64,000 bases of DNA from Pollutimonas bauzanensis (GCF_900129885.1 NZ_FQXE01000003.1:434001-498000), one strand, 5' to 3'. Shown: positions 26,331-35,127, numbered from the stretch's first letter. The notes: a model not told the origin generated them from the sequence alone. Made by a program: numbers and translations.

Positions 26331-27302
26331 ATGAGCAAAAAAGCTTTTCTCGCCCTGGCTGCCTGTGCCGCGCTTGCTCCGCCGCTGGCGCCGGCGCAAT
26401 CCGCGTATCCGCAACACGCCATTCGCCTGATCGTGCCGCATCCGGCGGGCGGCACCTCGGACATCCTGGCCCGCACCATGGCGGCGGAGATGTCCAAGGA
26501 GCTCGGCCAGCAGATCGTGGTTGAAAACAAGGGCGGCGCCAACGGCAGCATCGCGGCCCAGAGCGTCGCCGGCGCCGCGCCTGACGGGTATACGCTGCTG
26601 CTGGCCACCGCAAGTACGCACGGCATCAATCCATCTTTGTACCGCAAGCTGAGCTACGATGCGGTCAAGGACTTCACGCCCGTCACCCTGTTTGCCACGG
26701 TGCCCAATGTGCTGGTGGTCAGCGAAAAGAATCCCGCCAAGACGATCAACGAGCTGGTGGCTTATGTGGCCGAGCATCCCGGCGTGGCCAACATGGCATC
26801 GGCAGGCGCGGGAACCCCCGGCCACCTGGCCGGCGAAATGCTCAAGTCCGCCAAGAAGCTGAGCTTCGAACATATTCCCTACAAGGGCGGCGCGCCGGCC
26901 ATCACCGACCTGATCGCGGGCCAGGTCGATTTCCTGTTCACCACCATACCGGGCGCCATGGCCCACCTGAGGGCCGGCACCTTGCGCGCGCTGGCGGTCA
27001 GCTCGATAGACCGGTCCAGCGCTTTGCCCGATGTGCCCACGGTGGCCGAAACGGCCGTGCCGGGTTTCAATGCGGTGTCATGGCACGGCCTGGTTGCGCC
27101 CCAAGGCACGCCGCCTGAAATCGTGGACGCCCTGTACAAGGCGTCTTCCAGCGCGCTCAAAAGCGAGGAAGTCCGCAAGCGCCTGGATCAGGAAGGCGCA
27201 CGCGCCCAGGGCGACGCGCCGGCCGAATTCGGCGCCTTCATCAAGGAGCAGATCGCCACCTGGCGCGGCGCCGTCGAGGCATCGGGAGCGACGGCGGAGT
27301 AG
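26331..27302 (+). CDS. Bug/TctC family periplasmic substrate-binding protein (second copy)
   Basis: A 323-residue receptor. The signal peptide ends at about APAQS-AYPQHA. Motifs HAIRLIVPHPAGGTSDILAR, ENKGGANGSIAAQSVA and APDGYTLLLATASTHGINP are present. It is 101 bp downstream of tcuB with no terminator, so it probably belongs to the tcu operon and delivers tricarballylate or a similar acid. Its transporter is not encoded here: Salmonella uses the MFS protein TcuC, absent from this window, and no TctAB pair is present. It differs clearly from the copy at 16738, arguing against a recent duplication. Confidence 0.92.
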   Translation: MSKKAFLALAACAALAPPLAPAQSAYPQHAIRLIVPHPAGGTSDILARTMAAEMSKELGQQIVVENKGGANGSIAAQSVAGAAPDGYTLLLATASTHGINPSLYRKLSYDAVKDFTPVTLFATVPNVLVVSEKNPAKTINELVAYVAEHPGVANMASAGAGTPGHLAGEMLKSAKKLSFEHIPYKGGAPAITDLIAGQVDFLFTTIPGAMAHLRAGTLRALAVSSIDRSSALPDVPTVAETAVPGFNAVSWHGLVAPQGTPPEIVDALYKASSSALKSEEVRKRLDQEGARAQGDAPAEFGAFIKEQIATWRGAVEASGATAE

Positions 27303-27368
27303 CACGCCACGGGGCTCGCGGTTCCATGAGCCGTGCCGGCCGATGAAGGCGCCGCATTGCTGCGATGG

Positions 27369-27734
27369 CTAGGCCTCGATCCGGGGCTCGGCGTGGGTAG
27401 ACGCATAATCGAAGAGTTCGGCCTTGACCTGGGCGCGCGTCTTGGAGCTGTGGTCATCAGTGGCCGCGGGCGGGTAGTCCAGTTCGCCGGTGCTGATCTG
27501 TCCGGCCTTGATGGCGGCGGCCAGTTCGGCCTGCACCCGCGAGCGGCTTTCGCCGCTGGCGGCGGGGAGGGCGGGCGGATAATCCAGTTCGCCATGGCTG
27601 AGCAGGCCGGCCGATTGGGCCTGTTGCAGTTCGGCGGCCACCTGGGCGCGCGTCTTGACGGGTTCGTCGGCCGCCTGGGCTGCGGCGGCGAATACAGTAG
27701 CGGATATCATAAGGGCGCTGACGAGGGTTTTCAT
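27369..27734 (-). CDS. DUF4148 family exported protein
   Basis: A small secreted protein of 121 residues. The signal peptide MKTLVSALMISATVFAAAAQ-A is clear. The mature part is a repeat: TRAQVAAELQQAQSAGLLSHGELDYPPA, then a shorter copy SRVQAELAAAIKAGQISTGELDYPPA, then a partial third (KTRAQVKAELFDYA). The DUF4148 unit is common in Burkholderiales exported proteins of unknown function. ATG 27734 has no strong SD. It is divergent from the MarR gene and convergent with the Bug gene. Confidence 0.85.
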   Translation of the reverse strand: MKTLVSALMISATVFAAAAQAADEPVKTRAQVAAELQQAQSAGLLSHGELDYPPALPAASGESRSRVQAELAAAIKAGQISTGELDYPPAATDDHSSKTRAQVKAELFDYASTHAEPRIEA

Positions 27735-27974
27735 ACTGACTCCAATATCAATTAAAAAGGACCGAAAGGGCGCGGCGCTGGTTGCGAAATGCGTGCCATG
27801 CAAACCGTGTTTCGATGGAGCCAGTATGTGACCGATTCATGTCAGGATAAACCCTAGTACCGTGGATACATATTTCCATTTTTATGAATAATCATATGGA
27901 TTTCATAGGATGATAGCCGTAGTCTATTGATGTTTTTGGAATAAACAATCGGATTCCACGGAATCATGGAAATG

Positions 27975-27992
27975 TAATAACATACGTTACTA
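27975..27992. promoter_or_regulatory. Predicted MarR operator 1
   Basis: TAATAAC-ATAC-GTTACTA, an 18-bp palindrome with half-site TARTAAC. It ends 1 bp before the marR start codon. It matches the site at 28526 in every conserved half-site position, so it is probably an autoregulatory site. Confidence 0.75.
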
Positions 27993-27993
27993 T

Positions 27994-28494
27994 ATGGACA
28001 AGACTTCATCCTTCCAGGCATTCGAGCAGGCCATGCAGGATCTTTCCCTGCGTCTGTCTTCGCGCACCGCCATGCGCGAATCTGTCATTGCGCGCCTGTT
28101 CCAGCATGTGGCGCTGCGGCTCAATGACTACATGGACGAGCCGTTCAAGGAACACGGCCTGAACACCACTTTGTGGACGTCGCTGGTGGTGATCTATGCC
28201 AGCAGGGATCATCGGCTCAGGCCCTCGGAGCTGAGTGTATTCATGAACTCATCGCGCACCAACAGCACCCGGGTGGCCAGGGACCTGGAACGCCACGGTT
28301 TCGTGCAGCGGGTGGTCGATCCGAGCGACCGGCGCCAGCTATTCCTGCAGTTGACGGAACACGGCAGGGCGTTCGTGGAGGCTGTCCTGCCCTCGCGCCG
28401 CGCCTACGTCAGGCGGGCGCTGGAAGAATTCGATGCGGCCGAGATAGACGAATTCGAGCGCCTGCTGCGCAAACTCCTGCGCAAGCTTGGGTAA
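27994..28494 (+). CDS. MarR family transcriptional regulator (EmrR-like)
   Basis: A 166-residue winged-helix repressor. The DNA-binding part spans about residues 60-110, with RPSELSVFMNSSRTNSTRVARDLERHGFV, then the wing DPSDRRQLFLQLTEHG. It resembles EmrR/MprA, which represses a linked multidrug efflux pump and is released by the drugs. ATG 27994 has no SD and follows an 18-bp palindrome directly, so the transcript may be nearly leaderless; a later start (28036 or 28072) cannot be excluded. An EmrB-type exporter lies 70 bp downstream behind a second palindrome. Confidence 0.9.
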   Translation: MDKTSSFQAFEQAMQDLSLRLSSRTAMRESVIARLFQHVALRLNDYMDEPFKEHGLNTTLWTSLVVIYASRDHRLRPSELSVFMNSSRTNSTRVARDLERHGFVQRVVDPSDRRQLFLQLTEHGRAFVEAVLPSRRAYVRRALEEFDAAEIDEFERLLRKLLRKLG

Positions 28495-28525
28495 TGATCC
28501 ATCGGCCGGATTTTTTTTACTTATG

Positions 28526-28543
28526 TAGTAACGGACGTTATTA
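28526..28543. promoter_or_regulatory. Predicted MarR operator 2
   Basis: TAGTAAC-GGAC-GTTATTA, an 18-bp palindrome of the same form as the site at 27975 (TARTAAC-N4-GTTAYTA). It lies in the gap before the exporter, ending 21 bp before its GTG. This predicts a second regulated promoter, or co-operative control of both genes. Confidence 0.75.
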
Positions 28544-28564
28544 GTTCAACCTTCAGGCGCTATA

Positions 28565-30115
28565 GTGACCGACTCCCGCGCGTTTTCTCCGGAACCGAAA
28601 CGTTTCATGATCACGTTGGCCATCATGCTGGCCACCATCATGCAGACGCTGGACAGCACGATAGCCAACGTCGCGCTGCCGCATATGGCGGGCGGCCTGT
28701 CGGCGTCGCAGGACCAGATCACCTGGGTGTTGACTTCGTATATCGTCGCCGCGGCGATCGCCACGCCTGTCACCGGCTGGCTGTCCGGCCGCTATGGCCG
28801 CAAGACCATTTTCCTGATTTCCATCGCCGGCTTCACGGCGAGCTCGCTATTGTGCGGCATCGCCGGGAACTTGCTGGAAATCGTCGCCGCGAGGCTGCTG
28901 CAGGGCCTGTTCGGCGCGGCGCTGGTGCCGCTGTCGCAGGCCGTGATGCTGGACATCAACCCGCCCGAACGACATGCCAGGGCGATGGCGGTCTGGGGCA
29001 TGGGGGTGATGCTGGGGCCCGTGCTGGGGCCGACCCTGGGCGGCTGGCTGACTGACAATTTCACCTGGCGCTGGGTTTTCCTGATCAATCTTCCGGTCGG
29101 GATTCTGTCTTTTCTTGGCGTCTATTACTATGTTCATGAAGCCAAGTCGAAATTGCTCTCGCGCTTCGACTGGTTCGGCTTTTCGATGCTGGCCATTGCC
29201 ATCGGCATGCTGCAGCTGTTCCTGGACCGCGGCGAGCAGGCCGATTGGTTCGGCTCGATAGAAATACGCGTAGAAGCCGCGTGCTGCGTCATTGCGCTCA
29301 CCTTCTTCATCGTGCATACGGCCACCAGCGGCAGCGATTCCTTTTTCAATCTGAAGCTGCTGCGGGACCGCAATTTCGTGACGGGGCTGGCTTTCTATTT
29401 CCTGCTCGGCCTGCTGCTGTACGCCACGCGCGCGCTGCTGCCGCCCTTGCTTCAGACACTGCTGGGCTATCCGGTCATGACGACCGGGCTGGTCACCGCG
29501 CCCACAGGCGTGGGCACCATGGTTTCGATGCTTTTCGCGGGGCGCATGGTGGGCCGCGTCGACAGCCGGCTGATCGTCGCGCTGGGTTTCGGCCTGACCG
29601 CGGCGTCTTTATGGCAAATGGCGGCCTACACGCCGCAGATCACCGAATGGGATGTCGCATGGCCGGGATTCGTGCAGGGCCTGGGGCTGGGGTTCACTTC
29701 CGTGCCGCTGACCACGATGACTTTCTCCACGCTGGAAAAGCACTTGCGCCCCGAAGGCACGGCCATCTACAGCCTGTCGCGCAATATAGGCAGCAGCATA
29801 GGGATTTCGGCCATGCAGACCTTGCTGGCGCGCAATACCGCGATCATGCACAGCTCCCTGGCCGCGTATGTCACCGCCGATACGCTGGTGTCCCGCCCCG
29901 ACGCGCTGTCGCGGGCCTTCGACTTGAGCACCACGGCCGGCCTGGCCGGGCTGGATGCCATGCTGTACAACCAGGCATCGTTCATCGCGTACCTGGACGA
30001 CTTCCGGCTCATGTTCTGGCTCACCGTGCTGGCCCTTCCCTTTTTGTGGCTGATGCGCAAAAAAAAGGCTCCCGATGGCGAGGCGCCCGACCCCGCCGCC
30101 GTGGCGGCCGAATGA
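28565..30115 (+). CDS. DHA2 family multidrug exporter (EmrB/QacA type)
   Basis: A 516-residue inner-membrane MFS transporter with 14 expected membrane segments. Family motifs are MQTLDSTIANVALPHMAGGL in TM1, the motif A region GWLSGRYGRKTIFL, GALVPLSQAVMLDINPP and the motif C region GVMLGPVLGPTLGGWLTD. EmrB normally works with the membrane-fusion protein EmrA and an outer-membrane channel; neither gene is adjacent. It follows the MarR regulator and a matching operator. GTG 28565 is the only start giving the family N-terminus. Confidence 0.92.
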   Translation: MTDSRAFSPEPKRFMITLAIMLATIMQTLDSTIANVALPHMAGGLSASQDQITWVLTSYIVAAAIATPVTGWLSGRYGRKTIFLISIAGFTASSLLCGIAGNLLEIVAARLLQGLFGAALVPLSQAVMLDINPPERHARAMAVWGMGVMLGPVLGPTLGGWLTDNFTWRWVFLINLPVGILSFLGVYYYVHEAKSKLLSRFDWFGFSMLAIAIGMLQLFLDRGEQADWFGSIEIRVEAACCVIALTFFIVHTATSGSDSFFNLKLLRDRNFVTGLAFYFLLGLLLYATRALLPPLLQTLLGYPVMTTGLVTAPTGVGTMVSMLFAGRMVGRVDSRLIVALGFGLTAASLWQMAAYTPQITEWDVAWPGFVQGLGLGFTSVPLTTMTFSTLEKHLRPEGTAIYSLSRNIGSSIGISAMQTLLARNTAIMHSSLAAYVTADTLVSRPDALSRAFDLSTTAGLAGLDAMLYNQASFIAYLDDFRLMFWLTVLALPFLWLMRKKKAPDGEAPDPAAVAAE

Positions 30116-30125
30116 GCGCGCTCCG

Positions 30126-31907
30126 TCAATGGCATTCTATCCGGTTGCGGCCGCCTTCTTTCGCGCGGTAGAGCGCCATGTCGCTGCGGGCAAGCGACAG
30201 GTCGGCGTCCGCATCGCTGGCGTTCATGGCGGCGATGCCGACGCTCACGGTCATCACGATAGGCTGCTCGGACATGAGCAGCGGCGCTGCCGCAATCCGC
30301 TGCTGCAGGCGCCGGGCGAAGGCGGCCGCCTCGGCGTAGTCGGCGCCGCGCAGCATGACGGCGAATTCTTCGCCGCCGACGCGGCCCGCCACGTCGGTCT
30401 TGCGCAATTGGCCGCCCAGAATGGCCGCGAATTGCCTGAGGGCCAGGTCGCCTATCGTATGCCCCCATTTATCGTTGATCGACTTGAAATGGTCCAGGTC
30501 GCACATCAGCACCGCCGCGGATTTGCCATTGTCGCGGCGGATCCGCGCCAGCTCCGCTTCGGCCTGCGCCATGAAATAGCGGCGGTTCGGCAACTGCGTC
30601 AGGAAATCGGTGGTCGCGAACTCCTGCAGCTCGGCCTCTATGCGCTTGCGCTCTGTCACGTCGGTGATGAAGCCATGCCACAGCGTGCCGCCGTCCTCCA
30701 GCCGGCGGGGCCGGGCGTGCGCCTGGCGCCAGCGCAAGCCCTGCCGCGGCAGCTGGACGCGGTATTCGAGATGCCATGGCGCCAGGCAGGCGGCGGATGT
30801 GTCGAGCGAGGCGTGATAGGCGGGAAGATCGTCCGGGTGAATGATCCGCTCCAGCGCCGCCGCGCTGGCCGCGAGCTGGTCCGGTTCGAGCTCGTACATG
30901 TCCCGGATGCCCGCGCTGGCGTAGGAGAAGAAGGATTCGCCGCCGGCCAGCCGCCGATACTGAAAGACCAGGCCGGGAACTTCATTGGTCAGGCTGGTGA
31001 TCAGGTCGGCCGTCTGGCGCAGCCTGTCGGACATCGCGCGCATGGCCGTGATATCGGTCGTCGTGCCTATCATGCGCAGGGGCTTTCCGTCGCTGTCGCG
31101 GCTGGTCACCTTGCCGCGGCTAGACACCCACTTGTAGCCGCCGTCCTTGCAGCGCAGCCTGTGCTCCACTTCATAGCTCGCCGTCTTGCGCTCGAAGTGG
31201 TCCTGTATCGTTGCCTGGACATAAGCAAGGTCGTCGGGATGGACGCGCGTGTAGCTGTCGGCGACCAGGTTGCTGAGTTCCGAATCCTCGTAGCCGAGTA
31301 TCGCTTTCCAGCCCGCCGAATAATAAATTTCATTCGTCTGAACATTGCGGTCCCAAATCCCGGTGCCGCTCTGCGCAATGGCCAGCGCCATTCTTCTTTC
31401 ACTTTCACGCAGAATGTGTTCTTCGTTTTCCAGCCTGGCTGCGCCCAGCTCGTGTTCGATGGCCGCGCTTGCCAGCCGGGCAAGGTCGCGCAGGAATTCG
31501 AGCTGTTCGTCATCGAGTTGCCGGGGCTGCTTATCGAACAGGAAGAAGTCGCCGAGGCTGCCGCCGCTGGAAGCAAGCAAGGGGCATGCGGCGCTGAAGC
31601 GAATGAATGGCCGCCCGAGCACCAGCGGATGGCCGCGCAAGCGCTGGTCGGCCAGGGTATCGGGAACCGCCAGCGCCGTTGCGCCCTGGGCCGCCTGGGC
31701 GAAAGCCGATAGATCGGGCGGGGTTGCGCCGAAATCCCATCCGTCGCATGAGCGGAGCCGCCGCCGGTCCGTTTCGGCCGAAAAGATGAGCGCGATGGCG
31801 ACGCCCAGGTGGCGCCGGGCGAGACGGGTCAGGCCGTCGAACCGTTCGTCCGGCGCGCCGGCCGGAATATCGATCGGTCGCAAGGTATGGATCTGGTTGG
31901 ATGTCAT
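30126..31907 (-). CDS. GAF-PAS-PAS-GGDEF diguanylate cyclase
   Basis: A 593-residue cytoplasmic sensor enzyme with no membrane segments. Order: GAF (about 20-160), PAS/PAC (about 170-295; SGTGIWDRNVQTNEIYYSAG and the PAC end MIGTTTDIT), a second PAS/PAC (about 310-425; GFITDVTERKRIEAEL) and GGDEF (about 428-590). The active-site motif is GGEEF (GRVGGEEFAVML) and should be catalytic. The inhibitory I-site RKTD lies five residues upstream, so product inhibition by c-di-GMP is expected. TTDFLTQLPNRRYF opens the cyclase domain. The signal is unknown. It ends 11 bp from the convergent exporter gene. Confidence 0.93.
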   Translation of the reverse strand: MTSNQIHTLRPIDIPAGAPDERFDGLTRLARRHLGVAIALIFSAETDRRRLRSCDGWDFGATPPDLSAFAQAAQGATALAVPDTLADQRLRGHPLVLGRPFIRFSAACPLLASSGGSLGDFFLFDKQPRQLDDEQLEFLRDLARLASAAIEHELGAARLENEEHILRESERRMALAIAQSGTGIWDRNVQTNEIYYSAGWKAILGYEDSELSNLVADSYTRVHPDDLAYVQATIQDHFERKTASYEVEHRLRCKDGGYKWVSSRGKVTSRDSDGKPLRMIGTTTDITAMRAMSDRLRQTADLITSLTNEVPGLVFQYRRLAGGESFFSYASAGIRDMYELEPDQLAASAAALERIIHPDDLPAYHASLDTSAACLAPWHLEYRVQLPRQGLRWRQAHARPRRLEDGGTLWHGFITDVTERKRIEAELQEFATTDFLTQLPNRRYFMAQAEAELARIRRDNGKSAAVLMCDLDHFKSINDKWGHTIGDLALRQFAAILGGQLRKTDVAGRVGGEEFAVMLRGADYAEAAAFARRLQQRIAAAPLLMSEQPIVMTVSVGIAAMNASDADADLSLARSDMALYRAKEGGRNRIECH

Positions 31908-32036
31908 CGTCAGCCTTCAGGGAAGTCTGCATGTCCGATTAAGTCGACAATGGCCGAAGGCGCCGCGTGCGAACGATAATAGCAGCTATGGCAAGCTGGC
32001 GGGCAAGGCGATAAGACCGCCCGCCCGCAACAGCTT

Positions 32037-32819
32037 TTATAGCGAGATGCCGTAATCTATCGTCAGCGGCGCATGGTCGCTGAAGCGCTGTTCTTTGTAG
32101 ATCGACGCGGCTTTCGCCGTGGCGGCTATGTCCTTCGTGGCGATTTGATAATCGATGCGCCAGCCCACATTCTTGGCCCAGGCCTGCCCGCGGTTGCTCC
32201 ACCATGTGTAGGCGTCGCCGGTCGCCTCGGGAAACAGCTGGCGGTAGACGTCCATCCAGCCCAGCTCGTCGAACACCTTGGTCAGCCAGGCCCTTTCTTC
32301 CGGCAGGAAGCCGCTGTTCTTCAGATTGCCTTTCCAGTTCTTCAGGTCGATTTCCTTGTGGGCGATGTTCCAGTCGCCGCACAGGATGACCTGGCGCCCG
32401 CATTTGGCAAGCTCGGCCAGGTGGCCGAAGAAATGCTCCATGAAGACATACTTGGCGGCCTGGCGGTGGTCGCCGCTGGAGCCCGACGGCAGGTATAGCG
32501 AGATTATCGACAGGTTCTCGTACACCAGCTCCAGGTAGCGGCCCTCCGCGTCGATTTCCGGCACGCCCAGGCCTTCTATGACCTGCAGCGGCTGGCGGCG
32601 GGCATACATGCCGACGCCGCTATAGCCTTTCTTTTCGGCATAGTGGAAATAGCCGTAATAGCCCGGAGGATTGAGCATGTCGGTCGTCATGTTGTCGACC
32701 TGGGCCTTGAGTTCCTGCATGCAGATGAAGTCGGCATCCTGCGATGCGATCCAGTCCAGGAAACCTTTGCTGACGGCCGAACGTATGCCGTTCAGGTTGG
32801 CTGATATCACGCGTAGCAT
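32037..32819 (-). CDS. xthA: Exodeoxyribonuclease III
   Basis: A 260-residue endonuclease/exonuclease/phosphatase-fold DNA repair enzyme (AP endonuclease, 3'-5' exonuclease and 3'-phosphatase). Metal and catalytic motifs are seen: SANLNGIRSA (Asn), CMQELKAQ (Glu), YLPSGSSG, CGDWNIAHKEIDL (Asp/Asn) and RFSDHAPLTIDY (the terminal Asp-His). Length is typical. It sits between the diguanylate cyclase and the extradiol dioxygenase genes on the same strand, with gaps over 30 bp and no sign of shared function. Confidence 0.96.
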   Translation of the reverse strand: MLRVISANLNGIRSAVSKGFLDWIASQDADFICMQELKAQVDNMTTDMLNPPGYYGYFHYAEKKGYSGVGMYARRQPLQVIEGLGVPEIDAEGRYLELVYENLSIISLYLPSGSSGDHRQAAKYVFMEHFFGHLAELAKCGRQVILCGDWNIAHKEIDLKNWKGNLKNSGFLPEERAWLTKVFDELGWMDVYRQLFPEATGDAYTWWSNRGQAWAKNVGWRIDYQIATKDIAATAKAASIYKEQRFSDHAPLTIDYGISL

Positions 32820-32852
32820 CGTTTTACTCTCGAATCGAATGAAGCGTAGACT

Positions 32853-33650
32853 TTAACCGAAGCGGAAGCTCGATGCCGTGATGCCCGCAAATGCCTGGCT
32901 TTCATGATATACACAGGCTGCCGCGTCGCTTTCAGCGGCCCCGGCGGCCACCATGAGGGGAATCAGGTGGTCTTCGCGGGGGTGCGCCAGGCGGGCGGCG
33001 GGGGCGCTCGTCCAGCGCTCGAGAAGCCCGGCGCGCTGTTCCGGCGGCGCATCCAGCAATACCTGCTGCAGCCAGGCGTCGAACTGCGCGGATGCCGCGG
33101 AGCCGCCGCCATAGATCTGGCGCAGATTATGGTAGCTGAGGCCGCTGCCGACGATGAGCACGCCTTCCTTGCGCAGCGGCGCGAGCGCCCGGCCCGCGGA
33201 CAGGTGCAGCGCCGGGTCGTAGCCGGCGTCGATGGACAGCTGGACCATGGGAACGTCGGCCTCGGGGTACATGACGAATGCCGGGACGAAAGCCCCGTGA
33301 TCGAACCCGCGGGTTGTATCGGTGTCGGCCGCCAGCCCGGCATCCGACAGCAGCTGCGCCACGCGGCCGGCCAGTTCGGGCGAGCCCGGCGCGGGGTACT
33401 GTATTTCGTAGGTATGCGCCGGAAAGCCGTAATAGTCATAGAGCATGGATGGGCTGGGGCTGCCCATGACGGCGAAGGCCCCCCGGGTTTCCCAATGGGC
33501 GGAGACCATCAGGATGGCATTCGGCTTGCTGCCGATTTGCCTGGGGATGTCGGCCAGGGATGCGGCCAGCCTGGCGTTGCTGGCCTGCATCTCAGGAATA
33601 TAGGGCCACGGGCCGCCGCCGTGCGAAACAAAATAAACGGGGAGCTTCAT
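32853..33650 (-). CDS. Class III extradiol dioxygenase (YgiD / 4,5-DOPA dioxygenase-like)
   Basis: A 265-residue LigB-superfamily protein. The metal ligands fit VSHGGGPW (His near the N-terminus) and the His in TTRGFDHGAFVPAFVMYP, with SAHWETRG and GSGLSYHNLRQIY contributing to the site. Relatives open catechol-type rings or convert quinone/hydroquinone compounds using Fe(II) or Zn. It is encoded 63 bp downstream of a DoxX gene and opposite a LysR regulator, a set-up typical of small aromatic or quinone detoxification units. The real substrate is unknown. Confidence 0.9.
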   Translation of the reverse strand: MKLPVYFVSHGGGPWPYIPEMQASNARLAASLADIPRQIGSKPNAILMVSAHWETRGAFAVMGSPSPSMLYDYYGFPAHTYEIQYPAPGSPELAGRVAQLLSDAGLAADTDTTRGFDHGAFVPAFVMYPEADVPMVQLSIDAGYDPALHLSAGRALAPLRKEGVLIVGSGLSYHNLRQIYGGGSAASAQFDAWLQQVLLDAPPEQRAGLLERWTSAPAARLAHPREDHLIPLMVAAGAAESDAAACVYHESQAFAGITASSFRFG

Positions 33651-33664
33651 GATGTGTTCCGGGT

Positions 33665-33689
33665 AGCCCCGGCCTGGCCGGCCGGGGCT
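33665..33689. terminator. Strong intercistronic hairpin between doxX and dioxygenase genes
   Basis: A perfect 10-bp stem, AGCCCCGGCC / GGCCGGGGCT, with loop TGGCC. There is no T-tract on either strand, so it is better read as an attenuator or mRNA-stability element than a full terminator. Confidence 0.5.
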
Positions 33690-33713
33690 GGGGTCAGGAT
33701 TGCAGGGCGAGCC

Positions 33714-34115
33714 TCAAGCCTTGCGGCGCAAGGCGTCCACGCTCCATGGGCCGGGGCCGGCGAAGACTATGTACAGGAAAATGAAGCAGAACAGCACGGC
33801 GGTCTCGCCGCCGTTCAGCAGGGGCAGCAGGAGGCTGCCCTTGGCGGCGACGTGCCCGATGAAATAGGCCGCGGCGGTAAAGCCGGACGCGATGAATGCG
33901 GCAATCCGCGAGAACAGGCCGATGACCAGCAGGGCGCCGAAAACCAGCTCGATGAGCCCCGCGACACCGGACAAGGACGCGATGGGCACGCCGGACATTT
34001 GTGTGGCGGGAATGCTCAATATCTTGGTGGTGCCGTGCGCCAAAAGCAGATAGCCGCTGACAATGCGCAGGATGCTGAGCACGCGGGGAGTCCAGATGGT
34101 GCAGTAGTTCGTCAT
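33714..34115 (-). CDS. DoxX family membrane protein
   Basis: A 133-residue inner-membrane protein with four hydrophobic segments (about 12-30, 45-70, 76-96 and 106-124). The N-terminus has SILRIVSGYLLLAHGTTKI, the DoxX signature of a short helix with a conserved Gly-Tyr region and His. DoxX proteins are quinone-related and occur with dioxygenases or thiosulfate oxidation. Divergent LysR control across a 121-bp A+T-rich gap is likely. The dioxygenase gene follows in the same direction. Confidence 0.88.
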   Translation of the reverse strand: MTNYCTIWTPRVLSILRIVSGYLLLAHGTTKILSIPATQMSGVPIASLSGVAGLIELVFGALLVIGLFSRIAAFIASGFTAAAYFIGHVAAKGSLLLPLLNGGETAVLFCFIFLYIVFAGPGPWSVDALRRKA

Positions 34116-34236
34116 GATGATATCCCGAAGATTATGGAGTTGAAAAAGTCAATGATCCGTAGCAAGAAAGTTTAATGAATAATCCATAAGAAATATACGC
34201 CAGTATTATTATTAATTCATTTCCAAAGAGGAAACG

Positions 34237-35127
34237 ATGGATACCTTGCTCAGCTTGCGCGTATTCTGTGAAATCGCCGCCGCCGGCAGTTTTGTCGCCG
34301 CGGCCCATAGGCTGTCGCTGTCCGCGCCCATGGTCAGCAAGCACATGGCGCATCTGGAACGCGAGCTCGGCGTGCGGCTGCTAAACCGCACCAGCCGGCG
34401 CGTCAGCCTGACCGAAGCCGGGAACCTGTATCACGAACAGTGCCGCGCCGCGCTCGAAACCCTGGAGCTCGCGGCCGCCGCGATTGGCCGCAGCGTCGAA
34501 GCCCCGCGCGGCGCGTTGAAGGTCACGGCCCCCGTCTGGTTCGCCAATCCGCGCGTCGTCCAGACCATGGCCGCCTATCAGAAGCAGTATCCCGACGTCA
34601 TGCTGGACCTGCGGTTTTCCAATCGCAAGGTGGACCTGGCGGCCGAGGGCTACGACCTGGCCTTGCGCGTGACGCGCGATCCCTCGCCCCATTTGATCGT
34701 GCGCCGGATCTGCGCCATCCAGTTCCATCTCGTGGCGGCGCCGGCTTATTTCAAAAGCGCCGGCACGCCGGAAAGCCTGGCGGACCTGGCCGGCTATGGC
34801 GCCATTCTGCCCAGCTATCTGGAGACCGAGGGTTTCGAATTCGAGGGACCGAAGGGCAAGGTGCTGATACGCCTGGCGCCGTTGATGAAGTCCGATGATT
34901 CCACGTATTCTTACCATGCGGTCCGGGCCGGCGTAGGCATAGGTTTTTTGCCCGGCTGGCTGGTCGACGAGGATCTGGCCTCGGGCAGCCTGGTCCAGGT
35001 GCTGCCGCAATACCGTCAGGCGCCGCAGGAACTGTATGCCACTTATATCAGCCGCAAATATCTGACGCCCAAAGTACGCACTTTCATCGATTTTGTGACG
35101 CAATCGCTGGGCGGCCCCCGATTATGA
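34237..35127 (+). CDS. LysR family transcriptional regulator
   Basis: A 296-residue LysR-type protein. The HTH at about 1-62 has LRVFCEIAAAGSFVAAAHRL and SAPMVSKHMAHLERELGVRLLNRTSRRVSLTEAG; the effector domain follows (GALKVTAPVWFAN... DLALRVTRDPSPHLIVRRI). It belongs to the group with short CrgA-like regulatory domains. AAGAGGAAACG precedes ATG 34237. It is divergent from doxX, whose promoter region it presumably controls. The shared gap contains an imperfect inverted pair (AATGAATAAT ... ATTAATTCATT) that could be its site. Confidence 0.92.
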   Translation: MDTLLSLRVFCEIAAAGSFVAAAHRLSLSAPMVSKHMAHLERELGVRLLNRTSRRVSLTEAGNLYHEQCRAALETLELAAAAIGRSVEAPRGALKVTAPVWFANPRVVQTMAAYQKQYPDVMLDLRFSNRKVDLAAEGYDLALRVTRDPSPHLIVRRICAIQFHLVAAPAYFKSAGTPESLADLAGYGAILPSYLETEGFEFEGPKGKVLIRLAPLMKSDDSTYSYHAVRAGVGIGFLPGWLVDEDLASGSLVQVLPQYRQAPQELYATYISRKYLTPKVRTFIDFVTQSLGGPRL

